64,000 bases of DNA from Phytopseudomonas seleniipraecipitans. GTDB lineage: Bacteria; Pseudomonadota; Gammaproteobacteria; Pseudomonadales; Pseudomonadaceae. Under the pieces are notes generated by a model. The model saw only the letters and a program-made list of their open reading frames with translations, ran no database searches and had not been told where the DNA came from. The position numbers were made by a program, and so were the translations under genes. This document shows positions 17,613 through 27,526 of this stretch, in pieces. The first letter of the stretch is position 1. Each line of letters begins with the position of its first letter. The stretch lies in contig NZ_FNBM01000011.1 in assembly GCF_900102335.1 (NCBI RefSeq), positions 114,067 through 178,066 on the forward strand, read 5' to 3'.

Positions 17613-18095
17613 ATGGAACCCGGAAACGCACAACTGACAATGACCGTCCTGATGACCCCGGACATGGCCAACTTTTCCGGCAATGTGCACGGCGGCACCC
17701 TGCTCAAATACCTCGACGAAGTGGCCTACGCCTGCGCCAGCCGCTACGCCGGTCGCTATGTGGTGACGCTGTCGGTGGATCAGGTGACCTTTCGCGAACC
17801 GGTGCATGTCGGTGAACTGGTGACCTTCCTGGCCTCGGTGAATTACACCGGCCGAACCTCCATGGAAGTCGGCATCAAGGTGGTCACCGAAAACATTCGC
17901 GAACGCTCGGTACGCCACACCAACAGCTGTTTCTTCACCATGGTGGCGATCGATGAACAGGGTAAATCCGTGGAGGTGCCGGTGCGCCAGCCACAAAACT
18001 CAGAAGAACGCCGACGCTTTGAGCAAGGCCGCCAGCGGCGCGAGATTCGTCAGGAACTGGAAAGCCGCTACCGTGCGCTGAAAGGCGATGCCTGA
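17613..18095 (+). CDS. hotdog-fold acyl-CoA thioesterase (YciA-like)
   Basis: A 160-residue cytoplasmic thioesterase expected to hydrolyse acyl-CoA to free acid and CoA. The single hotdog domain shows the family pattern GNVHGGTLLKYLDEVAYACASRY (residues about 23-45, given in part) and SVDQVTFREPVHVGELV. An Arg/Glu-rich helical tail (EERRRFEQGRQRREIRQELE) extends beyond the fold, as in many Pseudomonas homologues. The acyl chain preferred cannot be told from sequence. Confidence 0.9.
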   Translation: MEPGNAQLTMTVLMTPDMANFSGNVHGGTLLKYLDEVAYACASRYAGRYVVTLSVDQVTFREPVHVGELVTFLASVNYTGRTSMEVGIKVVTENIRERSVRHTNSCFFTMVAIDEQGKSVEVPVRQPQNSEERRRFEQGRQRREIRQELESRYRALKGDA

Positions 18096-18134
18096 CCTAA
18101 TGCAACGGCATTAGCAAGGGCTGAGACACATCCC

Positions 18135-18262
18135 GTACAAATACCTTTTAGTTATAAGCAATATTTTCATATAAAATATCGGTCTTTATGGTCGGGCAAC
18201 CCGACCTGGGCCGTTACGCACCTCTGCGCTGAGTTTCTCCAGCGTAGGCACGCGAGGCCCGT
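18135..18262 (+). promoter_or_regulatory. A+T-rich promoter region and structured leader of the ybaL-like gene
   Basis: An A+T-rich segment around 18143-18180 with several TATAAA/ATATTT-like motifs is followed by a G+C-rich leader. GGTCGGG (18190-18196) pairs with CCCGACC (18200-18206). GGGCC (18208-18212) can pair with GGCCC (18256-18260). Inside that, TACGC (18215-18219) with GCGTA (18242-18246) competes with CGCTG (18227-18231) with CAGCG (18240-18244), because both use 18242-18244. It matches no riboswitch class I know. Confidence 0.4.
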
Positions 18263-18280
18263 TCCAAATCGGGAGCTTGC

Positions 18281-19975
18281 ATGCCTCATCACACCCCCCT
18301 GATTGCCACCATCGCCGTCGGTTTCGTACTCGCTTATATCTTCGGCAGCCTCGCCAACCGGCTGCGGCTGTCGCCTCTGGTCGGCTATCTACTCGCTGGC
18401 GTCATCGTCGGCCCTTTCACCCCTGGTTTCGTTGCCGACAAGGAACTGTCCCATGAGATCTCCGAGATCGGCGTGATTTTGCTGATGTTCGGCGTGGGCC
18501 TGCATTTCTCCCTGAAAGACCTGATGTCGGTGAAACACATCGCCATTCCCGGCGCCGTGGTTCAGATCGCCGTCGCCACACTCATGGGCATGGGCCTGTC
18601 GTGGGCCATGGGCTGGGGTTGGGGCGCTGGCCTGGTGTTCGGCCTGGCGCTTTCGGTAGCCAGTACCGTGGTGCTGCTGCGCGCTCTGGAAGAGCGCCAG
18701 CTGATCGACAGCCGCCGCGGCAAGATCGCGGTCGGGTGGTTGATCGTCGAGGACCTGGTGATGGTCCTGGCGCTGGTTCTGCTGCCCGCGCTGTCCGGTT
18801 TCCTCGGTGGCATCCCGCAGGGCGACGGCTCCAGCAGCATCGGTATGCAACTGCTGCTCACCTTTGGCAAGGTCGCCGCATTCGTCGCGCTGATGATCGT
18901 GGTCGGTCGACGGGTCATCCCCTGGTTGCTGGAACGCAGCGCCGGCACCGGCTCACGTGAGCTGTTCACCCTGGCCGTGCTGGCCATCGCCATGGGTATC
19001 GCCTACGGCTCGGCACAGCTGTTCGGCGTGTCCTTTGCGCTGGGCGCCTTCTTTGCGGGCATGATCCTCAACGAGTCCGAATACAGCCACAAGGCCGCCG
19101 AAGACTCGCTGCCGCTGCGTGATGCCTTTGCCGTGCTGTTCTTCGTCTCGGTGGGCATGCTGTTCAACCCGGCGATTCTGGTCGAGCAACCGTTACTGGT
19201 GCTGGGCACATTCCTGATCATCGTGTTCGGCAAATCGCTGGCGGCGATGCTGATCGTGCTGGCGTTCCGCAAGCCATTGAGCACCGCGCTGACCATCTCG
19301 GTGAGCCTGGCGCAGATCGGCGAGTTTTCGTTCATCCTCATCGGCCTGGGTATCGGCCTGAACCTGGTGCCGGAAGCAGGCCGCGATCTGGTGCTGGCCG
19401 GCGCCATCCTGTCGATCCTCTGTAACCCGCTGCTGTTCCTGCTGATCGACCGCCTGCAACCGTGGCTGGATCGCCGCGAACACACCAAGCCGGCCGACCA
19501 AGTCAGCGTTGCGGACGGCGAAGACAACGATCTGCATCCGATCAGCGAAGTCGGCCATGCCATCCTCATCGGCCATGGTCGCGTCGGCAGCCGTATCAGC
19601 AAACGCCTGCGCGGCGAAGGCGTGCCGTTGGTGATCATCGACGATAACCGCACCCGCGCTCAGGAACTGCGCGAGGAAGGCTTTAGCGTCGTGCTTGGCA
19701 ACGCGGCCAGCACCCACGTGCTGGAGCTGGCCAATGTCGCCCAGGCGCGCTGGTTGATGATTGCCATCCCCAACAGCCTCGAGGCCGGGCAGATCGCCCT
19801 GCATGGCCGGCAGGCAAATGCCGACCTGGACATCATTGCACGCGCACATTTCGATGACGAAGTCGATTACCTGCGCGAGCACAAGGCCGATCTGGTGGTG
19901 ATGGGTGAGCGGGAAATCGCCCGGGTGATGTTCGAGCGCCTGGGGCTGCAGGCGCCGGCGCCAATCAGCCAGTAA
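18281..19975 (+). CDS. ybaL: YbaL-type CPA2 cation/proton antiporter with RCK-N domain
   Basis: A 564-residue inner-membrane potassium/proton antiporter. An N-terminal exchanger domain of about twelve helices (GVILLMFGVGLHFSLKDL near residue 63-80; SVSLAQIGEFSFILIGLG) is followed from about residue 425 by a cytosolic TrkA-N/RCK nucleotide-binding domain (HAILIGHGRVGSRISKRL, a GxGxxG Rossmann motif). This domain order is that of E. coli YbaL. RCK domains gate such transporters in response to nucleotides. GGGAGCTTGC precedes the ATG. The 5' leader is unusually structured (separate entry). Confidence 0.92.
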   Translation: MPHHTPLIATIAVGFVLAYIFGSLANRLRLSPLVGYLLAGVIVGPFTPGFVADKELSHEISEIGVILLMFGVGLHFSLKDLMSVKHIAIPGAVVQIAVATLMGMGLSWAMGWGWGAGLVFGLALSVASTVVLLRALEERQLIDSRRGKIAVGWLIVEDLVMVLALVLLPALSGFLGGIPQGDGSSSIGMQLLLTFGKVAAFVALMIVVGRRVIPWLLERSAGTGSRELFTLAVLAIAMGIAYGSAQLFGVSFALGAFFAGMILNESEYSHKAAEDSLPLRDAFAVLFFVSVGMLFNPAILVEQPLLVLGTFLIIVFGKSLAAMLIVLAFRKPLSTALTISVSLAQIGEFSFILIGLGIGLNLVPEAGRDLVLAGAILSILCNPLLFLLIDRLQPWLDRREHTKPADQVSVADGEDNDLHPISEVGHAILIGHGRVGSRISKRLRGEGVPLVIIDDNRTRAQELREEGFSVVLGNAASTHVLELANVAQARWLMIAIPNSLEAGQIALHGRQANADLDIIARAHFDDEVDYLREHKADLVVMGEREIARVMFERLGLQAPAPISQ

Positions 19976-20058
19976 CCTGCCAGTGGCAACCGATCTGCCG
20001 GGCGCCATCGTCCGGCAGATCGGGTAAGCTGAGCGCCCACCTCGCGAGTTCGTTTGCC

Positions 20059-20493
20059 ATGCTGACCCTCGGCAACCTGCTGATTCTCATGCTGCTGGCC
20101 GCCGCTGCCGCCTGGCTCTGGCACGGCCATGGCATTCGCGAGCGCGCACTGACGCGGGTCAAGCAGCACTGCAGCAAGCTGGATATTGAACTGCTCGACG
20201 GTAACGTCGCCTTCCAGCGCTTCGCTGTGGTGCGTGACGCGCGAGGCAATCGGCGCTTCGCGCGCATCTACGGGTTCGAGTTCACCGTCACTGGCGATCA
20301 GCGCCATGGCGGTCGCATCGTCATGTTCGGCGCCAACCTGGGCGGCATCGAGCTGGATCCGTATCCATTCCGCGAGCCGCCAGCGGCGGTCGCGTCGCCC
20401 CCCGCACCCGCACCCGCACCCGCACCCCGGCAGTCTGGCCAAGTGATCGAGCTGCAGCAATGGCGCCGCGACCACCCCTCCACGCGGGATTGA
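20059..20493 (+). CDS. DUF3301-family membrane-anchored protein
   Basis: A 144-residue protein with one N-terminal transmembrane helix (about residues 3-22, LTLGNLLILMLLAAAAAWLW) and a small soluble domain typical of DUF3301 (RRFARIYGFEFTVTGDQRHGG). A Pro/Ala tract of PAPAPAPAP type near residue 120 comes from a short CCCGCA-like tandem repeat and may vary in length between strains. Function unknown. Its end is 7 bp from the convergent COG0523 gene. Confidence 0.8.
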   Translation: MLTLGNLLILMLLAAAAAWLWHGHGIRERALTRVKQHCSKLDIELLDGNVAFQRFAVVRDARGNRRFARIYGFEFTVTGDQRHGGRIVMFGANLGGIELDPYPFREPPAAVASPPAPAPAPAPRQSGQVIELQQWRRDHPSTRD

Positions 20494-20500
20494 AACAGCC

Positions 20501-21460
20501 TCAGGCCAACCGGCAGGCAGCCATCGCCGCGCGCAGTGCGGCCTGGTCCTGAGCGCCGCTGAAGATCAGCTCAAGCCGTGAGTCCTTGCGCCACTCGCTG
20601 TTCTGCCAATGCAGGGCTTGCCCTTGCAATGCATTGGCGGCGAGCCAGCCAGCATTGGTGTGCAGCACCAGCTTGGCGCGGCGCCAGGGCAGCGGAGCCA
20701 GCCATTGCTGCACCTGCAAAAGGTCGAAACGCTGGCTGGGGTGCCAGCGCCAGCCAATACTCCACCCCTCGGGCTGATCCTGAATCAGGCAGATCGGCTC
20801 TTCGGCACTGCGCCAGACCGCCGCTGGCGGTAACGGACCATCCGGCAACGCTGCGCTGCTGCTTGCAGCCGCTGCCACGCTAGCAATCGGCAGACGGCCG
20901 AACGGCACGCGGCCCTGGCTAGTCCAGTACAGCGCCCGCTGCAACCGGGTCTCGATGGCCGCACGGCTCGCTGCGTCCAGCCCGTCGCTCTTGTTCAACA
21001 CCAGCAAACCGGCATGGGCCAGCGCGTCACGCTGGCTATCGGCGAGCGGTACATTTGTGGCCAGGGCGGCTGCGTCGAGCACCATCAGCAGCGGCTGCAC
21101 GGCCAATACGCCTTCCCAGGGCGCGGCCGCCAGCTGTTCCAGCAGGCTCAGCGGATGGCCCAGCCCGGAGGGCTCGATAAACAGGCGATCCGGTTTGGCC
21201 TTGCGCAGCAGACGGCCCAGGCCGACCTGGAACGGCACGCCATTGACGCAGCACAGGCAGCCACCGGCAACCTCGCTGAAGCTCAGGCCATCCTCGTCAC
21301 GCGCCAGCAGCGCAGCGTCCAGGCCGATCTGCCCGAACTCGTTGATCAGCACCGCCCAGCGCTCGCCCGCAGGCCGCTGCGCCAGAAGATGACGGATCAG
21401 GCTGGTCTTGCCGGCACCGAGCGGGCCGGCGATCAGGTGGGTGGGTATCTGTTTCAACAT
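20501..21460 (-). CDS. COG0523 (CobW-like) G3E GTPase, zinc-cluster paralogue 1
   Basis: A 319-residue G3E-family P-loop GTPase of the metallochaperone group. Walker A is GPLGAGKTS near residues 12-20, and the metal-binding CxCC motif is present as GGCLCC. The C-terminal CobW_C-like half is short and divergent. In P. aeruginosa a gene of this kind lies at the end of the zinc-starvation cluster (from memory PA5532), matching its place here beside the second COG0523 gene, DUF1826 and dksA2. I see no Zur operator directly upstream. Zinc is the probable metal by context; this is inference. Confidence 0.85.
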   Translation of the reverse strand: MLKQIPTHLIAGPLGAGKTSLIRHLLAQRPAGERWAVLINEFGQIGLDAALLARDEDGLSFSEVAGGCLCCVNGVPFQVGLGRLLRKAKPDRLFIEPSGLGHPLSLLEQLAAAPWEGVLAVQPLLMVLDAAALATNVPLADSQRDALAHAGLLVLNKSDGLDAASRAAIETRLQRALYWTSQGRVPFGRLPIASVAAAASSSAALPDGPLPPAAVWRSAEEPICLIQDQPEGWSIGWRWHPSQRFDLLQVQQWLAPLPWRRAKLVLHTNAGWLAANALQGQALHWQNSEWRKDSRLELIFSGAQDQAALRAAMAACRLA

Positions 21461-21561
21461 TCCACTATGGTGACGCGTTGGCAGTTTGGGAGGAAGCTTT
21501 GGCTTGCGATAAGCGCACCTCAGCCCCTACAGTTCTGCATCATTTTTCCGGAGTTGGATCG

Positions 21562-21915
21562 ATGCGCCGTTTGCTGCCTCTCGCGTTATGTGGTCTGTCC
21601 GGCCTGGCCTGGGGCGAAGCGTGCGTGGTGCACAGCCAGGCTGAGCGTTTGGATGTGAAAGTCTGCCAGCAGAACCGCAGCATTCCCCCGAACCTGTTCC
21701 GCACCGGTTTCTGCCAGCCGCAGCTCAAGGGCCAGAAGGTCGACGTCAGCTTCGTCGAGCAGTGCCCCACTGGCGCATTCGGGGTGTGTCGTAACGCCCG
21801 GGTCGGCGGCACGCCGTACCAGCAGGATGTGCATTATTACGGCGTGGCCAACGACGCCGCCTACCTCAAGCCGTTCTGCGAGCAGCAAAGCAAAGGCGTG
21901 TGGATGGCCTACTGA
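21562..21915 (+). CDS. small exported six-cysteine protein
   Basis: A 117-residue protein starting at the ATG at 21562 (GGAG about 8 bases upstream). It has a short signal peptide (MRRLLPLALCGLSGLAWG) and a mature part with six Cys (EACVV, KVCQQ, GFCQP, EQCPT, GVCRN, PFCEQ), enough for three disulfides in the periplasm. No family is recognised. It lies between the zinc-cluster genes and is divergent from the COG0523 gene at 20501. Confidence 0.7.
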   Translation: MRRLLPLALCGLSGLAWGEACVVHSQAERLDVKVCQQNRSIPPNLFRTGFCQPQLKGQKVDVSFVEQCPTGAFGVCRNARVGGTPYQQDVHYYGVANDAAYLKPFCEQQSKGVWMAY

Positions 21916-21986
21916 GCCGTCATTCAATCGTCATCTGTAGGGGGCTTAATAAAGGCTCGCAGCCGGACAGGCCCGAGCTGCGCTGT

Positions 21987-22013
21987 TGCTGCGCCTTGGC
22001 GCAGCATTTTTTT
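21987..22013 (+). terminator. intrinsic terminator
   Basis: TGCTGCGCC/GGCGCAGCA forms a 9-bp stem with a 2-base centre and is followed by seven T. It lies 72 bp after the six-cysteine gene and just before the convergent DUF1826 gene. Confidence 0.9.
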
Positions 22014-22028
22014 GCCTGTGCATTGGCT

Positions 22029-22672
22029 TCACGCCAACCAGTCCAGGGTCAGCAGCAAGCGCCGTTCACCAGCGGGTAACGCCGGTGAGCGATGGACCAG
22101 GCCGCGGCCTTCGTTGCCGATCCAGCGCTCGCCCTTGAGCAGCGCGACGTGCCCGCAAGCGATCTGTTCGACTGCTGCACCTTCCCCAGCGAGCGCCTGC
22201 GCGCCACCGAGAGGCTGCCGCGCCACTGCGCCCTCGCGCAGCCACTGGCTACCGGGACCGGCGTAGCTGGTAATCAGCCGCAGCGGTACGCGATCAACGT
22301 GGAAGCGCGGGCACATGGCGCCATCCAGCACGCGCAGACGCAAGCCGACGCTGCGGGCGTCGAGCAGGCAGGCATAGGCGCGAACCAGCCAGGCCACGTC
22401 AGCGAGAAAGGCCGCCTGGCCGGGCATATCGCTGTACCCAGCGAGCAGCCCGGGCAATGCCGGCTCGGCTTCTGCATCGGTGAGGTCGATGCTCAATGAT
22501 TGCGCCAGCGGCTCGCCCTGAGCCAGCAGCGCGGCGGCAAAGCCCGTGACGTGATCCGGCAGCGTGCGCTGCCAGACCGCCAGGTTGACGTCATCGCGCA
22601 GCACTTCGGTCAGTACATCGACGCGCTCGCCGCTCATTTGCTGTGGTGCCGGTGGTGTCTGCAGAGCAAGCA

Positions 22673-22676
<4 letters not shown>
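22029..22676 (-). CDS. DUF1826-family protein
   Basis: A 215-residue protein whose ATG at 22676 overlaps the upstream zigA stop by four bases, indicating translational coupling. DUF1826 proteins are uncharacterised and in Pseudomonas sit directly downstream of the zinc-responsive COG0523 gene. Visible conserved elements are SIDLTDAEAEPALPGLLAGY and CPRFHVDRVPLRLITSYAGPGSQW (given in part). The second contains a Cys and a His that could bind metal. A role in zinc limitation is inferred from the operon only. Confidence 0.85.
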
Positions 22677-23878
<1,202 letters not shown>

Positions 23879-23903
23879 GGGTTCCTCATCAGAGCGTCAG
23901 GCA

Positions 23904-24266
23904 TTACACGGAGCGTTGGTGGCGTTCGCGCTGTTCTTCGCGCTCTTTCGCCTCGATACACAGGGTTGCGGTTGGCCGTAGCAGCAGACGACGCAGGCCG
24001 ATCGGCTCACCGGTTTCGCGGCACCAGCCGTATTCACCGTGGGCCATTCGCTCGAGCGCTTCGTCGATCTTGTCGAGCAGCTTCTTTTCACGCTCAAGCA
24101 GGCGCAGCTGCCATTGCCGCTGCTCCTCCCGGCTGGCCATGTCGGCCTCGTCGGCGGGTCGGTCCTGCTCGCGCAAAGCCCCAAACTCATCGTCGATACG
24201 CTGCTGCAACGCCTGGCGCTGTTGAAGCAGCAGATCACGGAAGAAACCTTGCTGGGCTTCGTTCAT
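23904..24266 (-). CDS. dksA2: DksA2-type (Cys-poor) transcription factor, N-terminus out of frame
   Basis: The 120 residues include the DksA coiled coil and the C-terminal HGEYGWCRETGEPIGLRRLLLRPTATLCIEAK. Only single Cys remain where canonical DksA has a four-Cys zinc finger, as in zinc-independent DksA2. It binds the RNA polymerase secondary channel and replaces DksA when zinc is limiting. The ATG at 24266 has no ribosome site. Upstream in the same frame the DNA still encodes DELLALPPAAYMNEAQQ, matching the normal DksA N-terminus, and an ATG at 24309 would read MTPDELLALP if the G6 run at 24300-24305 had five bases. So the gene probably spans 23904-24309 with a one-base break. Real or sequencing artefact is unresolved. 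Confidence 0.85.
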   Translation of the reverse strand: MNEAQQGFFRDLLLQQRQALQQRIDDEFGALREQDRPADEADMASREEQRQWQLRLLEREKKLLDKIDEALERMAHGEYGWCRETGEPIGLRRLLLRPTATLCIEAKEREEQRERHQRSV

Positions 24267-24334
24267 GTACGCCGCAGGTGGCAGGGCAAGCAGTTCGTCG
24301 GGGGGTCATCGCAGGCTCACTCATTTACCTTATT

Positions 24335-24349
24335 TGTTATAACATAACA
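24335..24349. promoter_or_regulatory. Zur-type operator between dksA2 and folE2
   Basis: TGTTATAACATAACA is a palindrome with 6-bp arms TGTTAT/ATAACA around a 3-bp centre, agreeing with the gamma-proteobacterial Zur box (GTTATxxxATAAC core). It sits between two divergent genes whose homologues are both de-repressed in zinc starvation. One site could serve both directions. Confidence 0.85.
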
Positions 24350-24389
24350 TTTAAAGCGGAATTGTACTGAAAACGAACCAGGGTGAACA

Positions 24390-25286
24390 ATGAATCAGCA
24401 AACCGACATGCCCGATATCGCCGCTCAGCGCAGCAGCGGTTCCACCGCCATGCTCGACTGGGTGGGCATGCGCGGCATTGCGCTGCCCGTGCGCATCGAC
24501 ACGCAGGCCGTCAGCGCGCGAATCGATGCCGGCGTAAGCCTGGACGACGGCCAGACGCGTGGCATTCATATGTCACGCCTGTATCTGGCTGTTGCCGAGC
24601 TGCAGCGCGAAGCCGTGTCGCCGGCCTTGCTGCGTGAAGTACTGGAGCGTTTTCTGAACAGCCACGACGGGTTGTCGTTACGCGCCTACCTGGAGTTGCG
24701 CGGCGAATGGCTGATCGAACGGCCGGCGCTGATCAGCCCATTGTCCGGTTACAAGGCCTATCCGCTTACGCTCAAGGCACACCTGGCCCCATCAGGATTT
24801 CACCTGGAGCTGGGCTTGCAGCTGAGCTACTCATCCACCTGCCCCTGCTCGGCGGCTCTGGCGCGGCAGCTGATCCAGCAGCGCTTCGCCGACGACTTCT
24901 GCGAACGGCAGCCAGACTTCGATACGATGCACGCCTGGCTCGGCAGCAGCGCTGGAATCATTGCCACGCCCCACAGCCAGCGCAGTGAGGCCGATATCCG
25001 TGTGCGCCTGCAAGCCGATGCCACTTCACTGCCCTTTATCGGCCTGCTCGACCGTGCCGAGGCCGCCCTCGGTACCGCCGTGCAAACTGCCGTCAAGCGC
25101 GCCGACGAGCAGGCCTTTGCGTTGGCCAACGGACAGAATCTGATGTTTTGCGAAGACGCCGCGCGTCGCCTGCATGGCGCGCTGCTGTCGATGCCGGAAG
25201 TCGAGGGTTTCCGCCTCCACGTGACCCACGCAGAAAGCCTGCATGCCCATGATGCTGCCGCGAGCGCCAGCCATAATTGGCGCTGA
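24390..25286 (+). CDS. folE2: GTP cyclohydrolase FolE2 (type IB)
   Basis: A 298-residue enzyme converting GTP to dihydroneopterin triphosphate, the first step of folate (and queuosine) synthesis. It is the zinc-independent alternative to FolE, able to use other divalent metals. The metal/catalytic signature SSTCPCSAAL is present with C151 and C153. AGGGTGA precedes the ATG. Its place behind the Zur-type operator explains its use: it takes over when FolE lacks zinc. Confidence 0.95.
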   Translation: MNQQTDMPDIAAQRSSGSTAMLDWVGMRGIALPVRIDTQAVSARIDAGVSLDDGQTRGIHMSRLYLAVAELQREAVSPALLREVLERFLNSHDGLSLRAYLELRGEWLIERPALISPLSGYKAYPLTLKAHLAPSGFHLELGLQLSYSSTCPCSAALARQLIQQRFADDFCERQPDFDTMHAWLGSSAGIIATPHSQRSEADIRVRLQADATSLPFIGLLDRAEAALGTAVQTAVKRADEQAFALANGQNLMFCEDAARRLHGALLSMPEVEGFRLHVTHAESLHAHDAAASASHNWR

Positions 25287-25459
25287 AGGCAGTCGCTTAC
25301 CCTGATGACTGGCCACTACCGCGCGACACCCAGACATGGCCTACATGGCGGACTGCCGAGCAGACGAAGTCGGGTTTCACGTGGAACGCCGACAATCCCT
25401 CGCGACGAGCAGCCGATAGCGTGGTCTATGCTGGCACAGCAGTCATTAAGCGAACGGCA

Positions 25460-26899
25460 ATGGAATTCGGCATACAGCATTTCTTCGGCTATCTGATCGC
25501 GGCGACCCATGGCCTTGGAGCGATCGCCGCCGTGCACGCGATTCTTACCGTACGCACCGCCCAGGGCGCCATTGCCTGGGCGCTGTCGCTGTTCTTCATG
25601 CCCTACCTGACCCTGCTGCCCTATGTCATTTTCGGGCGCAGCCGCTTTTACGCGTACATCGAGGCGCGCCGCCAGGTCGACAAGCAGATGCACAAGGCCA
25701 TGGCGGCTCTCGACTGGCGTCCCTGGGTCAGAGAAGCCATCGCCGCCGGCGAATCAGAAGCCTATGGGCAACTCCGTGCCCTGCCGCGGCTGGGCCGCAT
25801 GCCGTGCCTGGCGAACAATCGGGTCAGCCTGCTGATCGATGGCAAAGCGACCTTCGACGCCATATGCCAAGCGCTGGCCGAGGCGCGTCAGGTGATCCTC
25901 ATTCAGTTCTTCATCGTCCATGACGACAAGCTCGGCCGGCGCCTGCAGGAAGTCCTGCTCGAACGCGCGGCGGCAGGCGTGCAGGTGCACTTTCTATTCG
26001 ACGCGGTGGGCAGCCACGCGCTACCGCGGCGCTATGTGAAACGCCTGCGTGAGGGCGGCGTGCACATGCATGCCTTCCCTACCGGCGGCGGGCTGTTCAA
26101 TCGCTTCCAGCTGAATTTCCGCAACCACCGCAAGATCGTCGTGGTGGATGGCGAGCGTGGCTTTCTCGGTGGGCACAACGTGGGGGACGAGTACCTGGGC
26201 GAGAAGCCGCGCCTGTCACCGTGGCGTGATACCCATGTGGAAGTGCATGGTCCCGCCGTGGCCTGCCTGCAGGAATCCTTCGCCGAAGACTGGTTCTGGG
26301 CGACCCGCAAATTGCCGCCACTGCTGCTGCCCGAGATCTACCCGGACGAAGGCATGCTCTGCCAGGTGATCACCAGCGGCCCCGCGGATGCTCAGGAAAC
26401 CTGCTCACTGCTGTTCGTGGAAATGCTCAACGCGGCCCGTGAGCGCATCTGGCTAACCAGCCCGTATTTCATCCCGGACGAGTCACTGTTCGCGGCCCTG
26501 CGTCTGGCCGTGCTGCGCGGCGTGGATGTACGCATTCTGCTACCAGCGCGACCAGACCATCGCATCGTCTACGCCGCGTCCAGCCTTTTTGCCTTCGAGG
26601 CGCTGCGCGCAGGGGTGCGGATTTTTCGCTACCTGCCGGGTTTCCTGCATCAGAAAGTCGCGCTGATCGATCAGGACATCGGCGTGGTCGGCAGCGCCAA
26701 CCTGGACAACCGCTCCTTCCGCCTCAACTTCGAAATCACCCTGGTGACGGTTGATACGGAGTTCGCCCGCCAAGTCGAGGCCATGCTGGAGAACGACTTC
26801 AGCCAATCCCGCGAGCTGATTGGCGCCGACCGCCGCGAGGTGCATCGCCTTCAACAACTGGGCATGCGCGTGGCGCGGCTGATCTCGCCGATTCTGTAA
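25460..26899 (+). CDS. clsA: cardiolipin synthase A
   Basis: A 479-residue membrane phospholipase-D-family enzyme that joins two phosphatidylglycerol molecules into cardiolipin and glycerol. Two N-terminal transmembrane helices (about residues 5-55) precede two HKD motifs, HRKIVVVDGERGFLGG and HQKVALIDQDIGVVGSAN. The ATG at 25460 gives the normal ClsA length and begins with the helix; the longer frame from 25277 adds 61 unlikely residues. No good ribosome site is visible. Confidence 0.94.
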   Translation: MEFGIQHFFGYLIAATHGLGAIAAVHAILTVRTAQGAIAWALSLFFMPYLTLLPYVIFGRSRFYAYIEARRQVDKQMHKAMAALDWRPWVREAIAAGESEAYGQLRALPRLGRMPCLANNRVSLLIDGKATFDAICQALAEARQVILIQFFIVHDDKLGRRLQEVLLERAAAGVQVHFLFDAVGSHALPRRYVKRLREGGVHMHAFPTGGGLFNRFQLNFRNHRKIVVVDGERGFLGGHNVGDEYLGEKPRLSPWRDTHVEVHGPAVACLQESFAEDWFWATRKLPPLLLPEIYPDEGMLCQVITSGPADAQETCSLLFVEMLNAARERIWLTSPYFIPDESLFAALRLAVLRGVDVRILLPARPDHRIVYAASSLFAFEALRAGVRIFRYLPGFLHQKVALIDQDIGVVGSANLDNRSFRLNFEITLVTVDTEFARQVEAMLENDFSQSRELIGADRREVHRLQQLGMRVARLISPIL

Positions 26900-26911
26900 C
26901 GCGGAACGGGC

Positions 26912-27442
26912 TCAGGGCTGAAGCGACTTCAACGCCCCGCACTCGGCCGAGACCCAGCGAGCATCGGACTCCATGCTGCCCTGCTGACGACCGGCACCGC
27001 TGTCGAATTCGCCGCGAACCTGCGTGGTGAAAGATTTATCGTCGAGGAAATGCGCTTCACCCTCACCCCGGCCCTGCGGGCAGGTGAAGTTGAACACCCA
27101 GCGGTCATTGTCACGCGAGGTGATCTGCTGGCGGCAATTAGGGTCCTGCAGCGGTATGTTCTGCGCATCAATCTGCGCCTGGCTGATGCAATACTGCACG
27201 CCCTTGTCGCCTAGCTGAATGCCCTGCTGGGCCATCGCCCGCTCCATCATTTCGCGCTGCGCCTGGGGCAGGTTCTTGAACTGCTGCAGCATCACGTCGC
27301 TGCTGGGCAGCGTGCGGCCGCCAAGCTGCATATTCTTCGAGGTGATTTCCCAAAGGCCGGGTTGGATCTGCTGCTGAGCGGTGGCCATGAAAGGCAGCGC
27401 CAGCAAGCAGAGGGGCAGGAACTTCAGACTAGGCATCGGCAT
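26912..27442 (-). CDS. DUF3617-family exported protein
   Basis: A 176-residue protein with a signal peptide (LKFLPLCLLALPFMATA-QQ) and the DUF3617 pattern: QIQPGLWEITSKNM at the mature N-terminus, then YCISQAQ and PNCRQQ Cys positions. These are periplasmic proteins of unknown function. It is convergent with clsA, with 12 bp between stops. MPSL two codons in is an equally possible start. Confidence 0.82.
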   Translation of the reverse strand: MPMPSLKFLPLCLLALPFMATAQQQIQPGLWEITSKNMQLGGRTLPSSDVMLQQFKNLPQAQREMMERAMAQQGIQLGDKGVQYCISQAQIDAQNIPLQDPNCRQQITSRDNDRWVFNFTCPQGRGEGEAHFLDDKSFTTQVRGEFDSGAGRQQGSMESDARWVSAECGALKSLQP

Positions 27443-27526
27443 GTAAGACTCCGTTCAGTGAACGCGACGTGGCTCGCCTGATCTCAGACAGCAAACCGGC
27501 TGGGATGTCACGGCACGATGGCGCTA

